Part shown: positions 55,957 through 64,000 of the stretch, one piece after another
Position numbering within the stretch: position 1 is the first letter of the stretch
How the letters are laid out: the number at the start of each line of letters is the position of its first letter
Source of the DNA: Selaginella moellendorffii
Lineage: Eukaryota > Streptophyta > Lycopodiopsida > Selaginellales > Selaginellaceae
DNA: 64,000 nt
Assembly: GCF_000143415.4 (NCBI RefSeq)
Contig: NW_003314264.1
Span: 1,442,733 to 1,506,732 of the forward strand
Reading direction: 5' to 3'
Program-made: the position numbers and the translations under genes
The notes under the pieces: model-generated
What the model was told of the DNA's origin: nothing
Seen by the model: the letters and a program-made list of their open reading frames with translations, nothing else
Database searches by the model: none

Positions 55957-58045
55957 TTACACTATGTCCAGTATTTCCTCGTCGCTGGATTTTTGCGTTC
56001 CGTTTAGAATCGTGTATTTCGCTGTGCCAATCTCGATTCCGGACTGGTCTTGCCTGTCTTTCTTCTGAATGTGAGCTTCGTACCTGGAAAAAAAAAACGA
56101 AAAAATCGAAGATGGAACCGAGCGAGCACAAGAAAGACTTACTTGAACCAGTTGTAGAGAGCTACTCCCACAACAATAACGAAGAAGCCGATCCCTTTGA
56201 GCAATGTAAACTCGTCTTGGAAGCAGATGATCGCGGCCTTGAAAGGCAAGATGTGAGCAGTGAATTAGTTTCTAGACGAAATGACGCCGGCTTACCACGA
56301 CGGTGACGACCTCTTTCACCACGCCTGCGACAGTCATTGTGACAGCACTTGTTTTGATGATTAGGAGATACTCTGCAATCACCTGAATCGAGAGGAGAGT
56401 TAGATTTTAAAAAGGACACAAGAGAGGTACCATAAAGAACGCAAGAGTTCCACCAAGTAGCATCAGCATTGTGCTTTCCATGACCCGAGAACGCGAATCA
56501 AACCATGACGTTTCAGCGAGCTCGTGCCAGGGTTCTAGAATGAGTGAGAAGATAGCAGTGATCAGTGCCATTATAGGCGTGAATTGGCTCATTGCCGCTA
56601 AAGGATTGCTCAGACCGTATTCTTCTTTCTGCAGTTAAAAAAAACAACGAGTTTCAGAAAGTAAAGAACAACAAACAAAAGTTGTGCTCCAGACCTGTAG
56701 AAGAAGCTGGGTGACGACCCACCGAAATCCAGAACTTAATGCAGCTAACATGACTAATACAAATCCCGCAAAAATAAAGTGTGTTTCTTGCGCAACTGAA
56801 AAAAAGGGGTCAAAACAGAAAAACCAAAACGAGGAGCACAAAACTCACCAGTTAATAGTACACCGCAAGAGATAATAAATATGATCCCAAAAAGCTTGAA
56901 GCTGGGAGTCTCTAATCTGCCACAAGAAAACATGAGCACGACAACCATGCAACCGGCAACGCTTACTTAAATATGAAAGCAAACAACAAAAGAAACACCG
57001 GCGTCGCGGATTTGCACTGGAAAAAGAATGTTAGCACGTTTGTGAAAAAAAGAAAAAGTAAAATTAAAAAATAAAAAATTCCACTCACCATTGTCGCGAA
57101 CGTAACCGGGATGAAGACGAGGGACGCATTCGTGAGATCCACATCTAGCGCAGTAGCCACGCCGGTAGGAACCACTGTGAACCAAAAAAAGAAACGAAAA
57201 AAAAGGAGTAAACTTTAATGGTTTTGGAATACGAGCGAGCTCACATTACCCCTCACGAAGTAGTCCTTCCATGACATGGAGACGGTCGTCGCCGTCGAAG
57301 GAAAGCAACATCGTAGCAAAAGCGACGATACGATGGCTTGCATAGAGAAGTGTATCGTGTTCATGAGCAGCGGAGCTGGGAACTTGCCATATTTTTTTCC
57401 CAGCAGCAACTTATTGTACCTGGAATGAAGATCGCAAACCATGAGAAGAAAGTGGTAGCAAGATCTTCCAAAGAACAAGAAAGAAAAAACTATGCAAAGA
57501 ACACGAAAAAAAAAAAACCCAAGGAGAGGGTGGAAAACTTACAGTGTGAGGCAAGTGCTAAACGTATACCACAGGAGCACGTAAAACAGCGTCTGGAGAA
57601 CAGTTCTTATCAGCGACGCGGTATCACTGCCATCCCCGGAAGATCGAATTTCGTCCAGGAGCTTCTCAAAGTCGGTCTTCTTGGCAGTGGATTCGCAATC
57701 ACTGGCAACATCACTCCCCCCAAAATCCCTCTCAAATCCATCCACTTTGAGCGCCACAACATCCGGAGCTCCCGCCTCGTAGTGGCTCGATCTCCTCTGG
57801 AAGAGCTCGTGCTGGCTGAAATCGTCTACGCTAGCAAAGGTGAATGCCGCATCCACAGTGGAATCGCAGGCGCTAGATCTACTGGACGACGAATCATCGT
57901 CCTCCCCCCTGGCGCCTGCTCCACAGGCGCTAGCAATCCCATTGGAAAAAGAGAGTACCCTGTCCATTCGACAGCCGGCGCCTAGCGGCAGCTCCTCGAA
58001 GCCCTGGAGCTTGAGCGATTCGCCCAAAGGATTGTCGATCCCCAT
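55957..58045 (-). CDS. SLC35C2-like triose-phosphate/nucleotide-sugar-type transporter, ten exons
   Basis: The first exon (58045-57543) encodes about 130 acidic, Ser-rich residues and then the first membrane helix (LFYVLLWYTFSTCLTL). Following exons give YNKLLLGKKYGKFPAPLLMNTIHF, VVPTGVATALDVDLTNASL, CKSATPVFLLLFAFIFK, GFRWVVTQLLLQKEEYGL, TVAGVVKEVVTVVAAI and ALYNWFKYE, the order and motifs of the TPT/DMT family, closest in feel to the SLC35C2 group. About ten helices; Golgi or endosomal membrane is likely, substrate unknown. Introns are short. It is transcribed divergently from the histidine phosphatase gene 110 bp away. Confidence 0.88.
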
Positions 58046-58154
58046 CTTCCCCCCGGCCCGATCACGCCCTTTTCTTGGGCGACCTAACCCTCTGTTTTAA
58101 GTGCCAATCTAACCTTTTGAAATGATTGAGATTTAGGGTTCTTGGGAAGAGAGA
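58046..58154. promoter_or_regulatory. Divergent promoter region with TTAGGGTT box
   Basis: 109 bp separates two divergent ATGs. TTAGGGTTCTTG lies at 58133-58144, 11 bp before the plus-strand ATG. The reverse orientation (AACCCTAA) is the plant telo-box, common in promoters of translation and housekeeping genes. Confidence 0.7.
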
Positions 58155-59134
58155 ATGTGGGCGGGATCGAATTGCGATGTCGCGCTGTGCCAGGGCGCAA
58201 ATTTCTTGAGCTCCAAGACACCCCGCAGCAGCGGCAGCGGTAGCGGCGGCTCTGGTGCGGTCTCCAAGAGCGTGCGCCGGCTGATTCTCTTGCGGCACGC
58301 TCACAGCTCTTGGGCCAATCGATCGCTCAAAGGTAGGGTAATCGCTCGCCCTCGTCTCGTCTCTGGCTGAAAATCGAGATGGAATTGGCTCGTTCAAGAT
58401 CACGAGAGGCCTCTCAGCGGCCGTGGGCGGCAGCAAGCAGCCAGCATCGCGGCCAAGCTCCGGGAATTAGGCTGGCTTCCCGAGCTCGTTCTGTGCAGGT
58501 ATTTCTCTCTTCTTTTCCTTCTAGGCGATTGATTGATTGATCGAAGAGATGATAGAACGATTATATTGATCGACACATCTAAGGAAAAAAATCTTTTTTC
58601 TTATCGCAGTGACTCAACGAGGACTCGAGAGACTCTGGAGATTATCAAGAGACACACTGTTGAGTTGCTCCAGGTCGAGACCCATTTTCTAACGACTTAC
58701 TATTCAGTTGCAGCCATGGACGGCCACACTGCGCAGCATATAAGAGAAACCATTTGCAAATTCGCCAAGGATGACATAGCCACAATCCTGTAAGATCTTC
58801 AAACGCTCGTCTCCCAAAGTTTAGTCATCTTGTTTTCCTTTTGGAGAAACTTTCAGGTGTATGGGACATAACAGGGGATGGGAAGAAGCGGCCAGTATCC
58901 TCTGTGGCCGACCGCTGGAGCTCAAGACCTCCAATGCGGCTCTCCTCGAAGCACACGGTTGTTCGTGGCAAGAGGTTTGTTTTGTCTAAAGTTTTCTCTC
59001 CTTTCGCTCATTCGAGCAAAGCTCTTGTCCAGACTTTTGCTAGCGCCGGCGCTGGCGGATGGAAGCTCAGAGAGATTTTGCAGCCAGCAGCGGTCTCGGA
59101 GTCAAGTAAGCTTGACATAGATTTATTGACATGA
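58155..59134 (+). CDS. SixA-type histidine phosphatase, about 225 residues, five exons
   Basis: The exons encode a Ser/Gly-rich N-terminus, LILLRHAHSSW (the RHG-type catalytic histidine motif), then DHERPLSGRGRQQA, LPELVLCSDSTRTRETLEII, a helical segment, CMGHNRGWEEAAS (second catalytic histidine) and a C-terminal GWKLREILQP. The order and RHAxSxW...GHNxGWEEA motifs are those of the histidine phosphatase (phosphoglycerate-mutase-like) superfamily, SixA branch. The substrate is unknown, and plant members are uncharacterised or predicted organellar. Exon 1 ends at 58331 and the stop is 59132-59134. Confidence 0.88.
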
Positions 59135-59407
59135 GAGAAAGATCCCGGAGAGCGAGAGAGAGATAGACGATTGTAAATTCGTCACCGATAGGAAAAAATC
59201 GGAGACTACCTACTCATTTGAGCTGTTACCATGAAAATCTAAGCGAAGAACTACAGGTTTTTCTTGACAAAAGAAGAAAGCTGAAAACCAAAGAAGCTCC
59301 AGAGTTCTTCCACTGAAAAGAAACGAGCACAAGAGACTTTAGCTTGAAGGAAAGCAAGGATTTGCGAACCTTGTTTGATCTGGAGCTGGAGAGCAGCTAA
59401 AACGCGG

Positions 59408-59707
59408 TCACTTCTTCTTTGCTCCTCCACCTTTGCCGGGAGTGGCGCCTTTGCCTTGATTCGATGCCCCGGCGCTCTTGCGCAGGTTTTTGATCTTGCG
59501 AGTGCACGCAAACTCGCCAAACTTGTGACCCACCATGTCCTCGGTGATCTTCACTCCCAGAAACGTCTTACCATTGTGGATCTGGACCATGAAGCCCACG
59601 AAGTCCGTCAGGATTGTGGACCTCCGCGAGTAAATCTTTGCTCCGTCCACGATGGCCTTGACTGCCTCGTCCACGAACGGACCCTTCCATTTGGACCTCG
59701 GTGACAT
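59408..59707 (-). CDS. rps19: Ribosomal protein uS19, mitochondrial type, nuclear-encoded, 99 residues
   Basis: The ORF from ATG 59707 encodes MSPRSKWKGPFVD, RRSTILTDFVGFMVQIHNGKTFLGV, and ITEDMVGHKFGEFACTRK, the conserved core of uS19 (30S head protein near the decoding region), with a basic Lys/Gly tail. The N-terminal RSKWKGPFVD resembles plant mitochondrial S19. No separate targeting exon is certain. A TAGGGTTCTTG box lies 12-22 bp upstream of the ATG. The stop codon of the upstream gene is only 92 bp away on the same strand. Confidence 0.88.
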   Translation of the reverse strand: MSPRSKWKGPFVDEAVKAIVDGAKIYSRRSTILTDFVGFMVQIHNGKTFLGVKITEDMVGHKFGEFACTRKIKNLRKSAGASNQGKGATPGKGGGAKKK

Positions 59708-59798
59708 TCTCTCCTCGTCAAGAACCCTACACAGTGAAGGAGAGAAATTAAACAAAAATCCAAACTTTAGCTCATCAACATACCTTGAGGAATTTTTT

Positions 59799-62700
59799 TC
59801 ACCGGGGGACTTCGAATCTCTTCTTGCTTCTCCGCTTGTCTGGAACGAGAGTTTCTCATCGAATGCCAGGATTTTTTTCATATACAGAAGACTGACCTCG
59901 GAGAAGCTGGTTGTTGGCTGCCTCGTCTTTCGAGGGTCTCTTCTTGCTGCAAGCTTTCATGAATAGCTTCACGGTTTTCTCGTTCTTGAAGCCCCTGTGA
60001 TGGAGATGAATGCGAGTCACTCAAACGAAGCGAAAAGATGAAGCTATTACCAGTCTTTTGCTATCTCAGACATGTAGTCCTTTTTCTTCTGCTGCTCCGT
60101 CTCAGTAGCATTGCAAGCTGGAGGGTGATCTTGGTGGTTTTCGTGTTGCTGTGGAGGAATAGCAACCTGAAAGAAAAAACGAAAACACAAAGAAATCCAT
60201 GAGGAACTTTAAATGATTGTTCCACCTGGTCCTCTACGCTGTCCGAGAATGTTGGCGTTGTTTGATGTACTGGAGTAAGTTCTTCCGCGTCGATTGGTGT
60301 TGTTCCTGAGCTTTCAAAGTCTAGATCTATCACCATAGCTGCAGGGGCTGCTGCACAAACGGGAGTCTTCGCATTCGCTTCCCAGACCTGTGACTTTTTC
60401 TCCTGTTCCTCTTTAGCGGGATACGATACTAAGTTTGCCTCATCCTGAACAGAGGAACAACAAGAATTAAGACTTGATCAGATCCAATGAAAACCATCAC
60501 CTGATCATAAGTGCGAGTGTCCTCCATGGCAAAGAGAATGCAGTCGATGCATTCGTAATCGATGTCGTCGTCGTCAACGTACTTGATCTTTGCAAGAGCT
60601 TTGTTGAACCGGATCCTGACGTCGTAGCCCCTCCACAGCGCCTGTACCTTTGTCGCGGACTCACGCTGTACACTCTTCAAGGTTCTAAGTCCCGGCAAAA
60701 GTTGAAGACGTCGAACTCTCGAGCCTCTCCACAGTGCTTGTAGCCGGCATACTGATTCATGTTTTTTGTTCTCCCGGAGCTGACGATACTGCTTTCTGCA
60801 GATATGGCCTCTCACAAGCGCTTGGATCTTTGCAGCCTTCACCCAAGGACAAAACACACTTCGTCAGCTGACAGTAAAAAGCAAAGAGAGAACAAGAAGC
60901 AATCACAAAAGCAAAACAAAGAAACAACTGAGCTTAGACGTGTCTACGACCGCTGGCGACTTGATCGAATTCAAATCGCGAGGAACGAACTCCTTTACCG
61001 GATAGAAGTAAATACCTGTAGTTTGAAGTTGTCTATCCAGATATTACGGCCAGTGACAAGAGAACAGCTCTCCGCTTCTTCCTCCCATTCTTCTTCAGAG
61101 TACAAGTCTGTTTCTTCGGGGTCAAGGAGCTGTTCTTCCCAAGATTCCACTTCATCTTCCTCCCATCCTTGTTCCGAGTAAGTCTCAACCTCTTCTGCGT
61201 TGTTTACGTGAGTGCCAAGACTTAGAGTTTCCTCTTCTCGATGCTCGACATGAGATGAAGTTATAGCAGTCCGTCCAGTGTCTAGCTCTTGATGCTCGGC
61301 TGCGCTATTGCTAGAGCTGTCCAGTGAAATTTCTTGATTTTTGGCTGCATGCGTTAAAGATGATGTTCCAGCTCCATCTTGTGATCTTCGAGATTCTGAG
61401 TCTTTAAGCAACTTGTCTCGAGTTTCTGCTTCTTGATACTCGGCTGCCTGCGTACAAGATGGTCTTTCAGCGGCCTCATGCAACCTTTGAGTTCCATTTC
61501 CTTGACCACCGCACGGCGTGTCAGTTTCATCTTGAGAACTACCATCAATCTCGGAGCCAACTATATCCTTGTGACTCGGGACAAGTAGAAGCTTCTCTTC
61601 AGAACTAGCTTCCTCGTCGACCTGTTCTAAGCAGCAACTCTTTTTCGTCTCAAACGTCTCCCAGCTTTTTCTCACTTGATCGAGTTGGACTTCCTCATTT
61701 AGCCTGAGCGAGCCTTCGATCATTTTCGAGTTGCCACCCAAGTTTTCAAGCACACGGCCCCGAAGATCTAGCTTGAAAGCTGCCACTACTTTGCCGTTTA
61801 TAATGATCGACGTTGCTCCCTGGTTTTCCAGCACGCTTTGTCGAGCATGATGAACCAAGGCTAGCTGCGCTCCAACCTGTTTTGCTTCCTTCCCCAAGCC
61901 TTTCCATTTGTGAGTAAGTGGGACGCTGCTTCCAGCCATACTGACGGAAAGCTTAAGAACCTTTCCTATTAGCCGAGAAACTCTCTTCTGCACAATAGCA
62001 GCTCTCTGTTCCTTGGTTGCAAGATTCTCGCAGCTCGGGCCAAGCTTTTGTGATAGAAGTTTGCCAACGTCGTAACCGCTGTTTACTTCACATACTAAAA
62101 CCCGATGCATGTTTTCCACTACTTTCTGTAAGCCGGCAGGAAACTGAGAGACCACCGAGCCAATCCCGAACCTTTCTATGTTTCTTATGCAATCCTGGAA
62201 GATGCTGCATAAGTCGTCTCGAGAAGCCCGTGAAAAATAGTCGTCTATGCTCTCAGGCAAGCAAGCAAGCGCAAGATCCTCAGAGATTGTCGGTTCAACT
62301 TTTAGTGTTTTCACCTCCTCCCTGGTAAGTTCCATCTTTCTGGATTCCTTAAGCATTTTTTCTTCCCCAAGAGCTGTAGTCTTGCTTTCATCTACCTTTA
62401 ATGTCTCTTCAGTCTCACAACTGATCATCGCTTCTTCAACGGCTTTCGAAAAACCTTGATAGCCATGTAAAAATTTTCGCCAGACTCTTCCATCCTGCAG
62501 GGTGGAGACTAGCGTCAAGAGTTTGTAAACTGAAAAACATACCGGATGGGTAGTATGAACAAGATCAAGTAGATTCTTGTGTTCGGCTTCAGAAAGTTCC
62601 TCAATCAACCTGGGACGGTCAATGCATGAGAACCTCGATTGTTAAAAACAACATCTCACTTCAACGCCATTTCTCCTTCTTTTCCAATCTCTTCCAGTTT

Positions 62701-63823
62701 TTTTCGCTGCTCAATCTCCATTTCTTTCTGAGAGACAAACAAAAACGTAGTAAGGACTGTAAGAACGGAGGGAGATTCTTTCTACCTGGAGTGTTATTTT
62801 GTGTTCTTCGATGAAAGCCAGCTCCCTGGTCACATCTTCGTTCTTTTGCTGCCTGCAAGCTTCCTTTCCAATGCGCCTTTCGAGGTCGTTGATCTTGAAT
62901 TCTTGCACCAAACTTCTACGTTGCTGTGCTAGAGAAAATACGGGGTCGTCGAGAAGCATTTCATCCGTCAAATCCTTCCCCTCATTCTCGGAAAACTTTA
63001 CAGAATACTTCGTCCGTCTTTCGCATGTGTCAAGCAAAGCTTTCGCTCTCTCCAAGACACGGCTGCCGTCATCCCCCTTGGAGCACGCATAGCTTCCTAT
63101 GTCGAATAAATTCACATTCGACTCTTCGTGAAGTGACTCTTCAAGATCCTTGAATTTTTTATCTCTGGCTTCCAGCCCTTTAAGAACCTGCTCAAACGGA
63201 TCCTTGTTGGGTTGAGCATCAGAAAACTCAAGCCTCGTACCTGCATAGAAACACTGTTAAGAAAATCAGTGCAAAAAACTTCGATACTGGCATAGAAACT
63301 AATGGAAATACCTCATCTAAAGTTTTCCACACATCTAAATTTACCAAAGAACGCTCGTCATTCAAGAAGAGAAAAGGAAACAAAGAGCATTCCATTCACG
63401 GACACATAAAACGAAACTTTCATCTTAAAATGGCCAGGAAAGCGCTCGTAGCTCGAGAAAAACTCACTAAACTGCGCATACCACAGTGATCTTGAATGAA
63501 ACAAGGAGAGCAATCGAAAAAACACCCGCAATCTACACTAGATTCTTATTTGCTTTGTTGAGCATTCCCTTCACGGACACACAAAACGAAAATTTCATCT
63601 CAGAATGACCAGGAAAGCTTTCTTAGCTCCAGAAAACTCACTAAACTTTCACATACGACACAGGGAACTAGTGATCTTGAATAGCTCCAGGAGAGGATCG
63701 AAACAAAGCGATCAATCAAGAGAAAGCACCCGCATTCTACACTAGAATCTTACTTGCTTCGTTGATCACGTCAAGCATAGCTAAATCCCTGTCCCATTCG
63801 TCGTCATCGTCGTCCTCCTCCAT
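59799..63823 (-). CDS. Large IQ-motif protein with LRRIQ1-like C-terminal tail, about 1,000 residues
   Basis: Multi-exon gene. The first exon (ATG 63823) encodes MEEDDDDDEWDRDLAMLDVINEA. After a roughly 0.5-kb intron come a charged helical exon (63242-62787), a short coiled-coil exon, a large exon (about 62608-61010) with a helical first half and a Glu/Ser-rich second half, and an exon with three IQ motifs (AKIQALVRGHICRKQYRQL, RLQALWRGSRVRRLQ, TKVQALWRGYDVRIRF, about 60840-60620). The 3' exons end in KDWGFKNEKTVKLFMKACSKKR. IQ motifs bind calmodulin or myosin light chains. The WGF...T..L..K tail recalls LRRIQ1-type ciliary proteins, though I see no leucine-rich repeats. A role in the flagellated sperm of a seedless plant is a guess. 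Exact splice sites of the 3' exons are uncertain. Confidence 0.72.
63380..63760 (-). repeat. Tandem duplication (about 190 bp) within intron 1 of the IQ gene
   Basis: The segments from TTCACGGACACA(T/C)AAAACGAAA (near 63395) and TTCACGGACACACAAAACGAAA (near 63570) repeat through GATCTTGAAT, CACCCGCA(A/T)TCTACACTAGA and TTGCTT(T/C)GTTGA. The second copy overlaps the exon 1 / intron 1 boundary, so a decayed copy of the splice donor lies within the intron. Confidence 0.7.
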
Positions 63824-63922
63824 AGCTCCTGCCCTAAAAGCTTTGAAAAAGTGCCTACGTGGCGGTTACATTCAAACGAGCTCTAGTGATTTAGGGTTCT
63901 TCTTCTTCTAGTGCCAGAGCAA
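63824..63922. promoter_or_regulatory. Divergent promoter region with TTAGGGTT box
   Basis: 99 bp separates the IQ-gene ATG and the next plus-strand ATG. TTAGGGTTCTTC lies at 63891-63902. Confidence 0.6.
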
Positions 63923-64000
63923 TGAAGGAGCGTCGAGTGACAAATCGAGGCGCTCCGGCAGCTCCAGCTGCTGCTGCTGCGTCCCGGCGGAGAAAGAAGC
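63923..64000 (+). CDS. 5' end of a gene running off the window
   Basis: ATG 63923 opens a frame of 26 codons to the window end: MKERRVTNRGAP followed by an Ala/Pro run and a basic SRRRKK segment. The start has a good context (GAGCAATGAAG) 20 bp after a TTAGGGTT box. The product cannot be identified. Confidence 0.45.

Overview
The window looks like nuclear DNA of a land plant, most likely a lycophyte such as Selaginella. The reasons are very short GT-AG introns (about 38-66 nt), PLS-type PPR genes in tandem, plant telomere-type TTTAGGG repeats, a plant HAK/KUP potassium transporter, and short promoters holding TTAGGGTT boxes. The species is an inference; nothing in the sequence names it.

Bases 1-45102 are one decayed 25S/28S rRNA gene split by about 44.5 kb of nested mobile DNA. 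The rRNA stops at base 364 and resumes at 44839, with the 15-base target CTAGTCCGACTTTGT at both edges and again at 37157. Two head-to-tail copies of an L1-like LINE (both minus strand) sit in that rRNA site. LINE copy A (365-37155) is split by a non-coding LTR element (6274-34570, duplicated target GTTTA). The left LTR of that element was hit twice more: by a young chromodomain Ty3/gypsy element (6825-14340, duplicated target TGCTC) and by a 13.3-kb DNA transposon with inverted ends (14374-27688, duplicated target TTTG). LINE copy B occupies 37172-44823. A tandem TRIM-like array (45102-46228) abuts the rRNA remnant.

Two units stand out. The chromodomain Ty3/gypsy element has two tiny introns in its integrase; the first separates the catalytic glutamate from the rest of the active site. 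The 13.3-kb transposon carries (1) a 1,022-residue protein with an RNase-H/DDE-like D...DN...GHTHEDVD signature, (2) a divergent multi-exon gene that appears to join a ParB-like domain to an FCP1-like HAD domain, and (3) about 25 dispersed copies of one 22-bp palindrome, several of which make up most of the gene's short introns.

From about 48 kb to the end the window is ordinary, compact gene space: a broken PPR gene, an intact PPR gene, a HAK/KUP K+ transporter (8 exons), an SLC35C2-like transporter, a SixA-type histidine phosphatase, a mitochondrial-type uS19 ribosomal protein, a large IQ-motif protein and the start of one more gene. Two gene pairs are divergent across about 100 bp, and TAGGGTT boxes lie close to four start codons.
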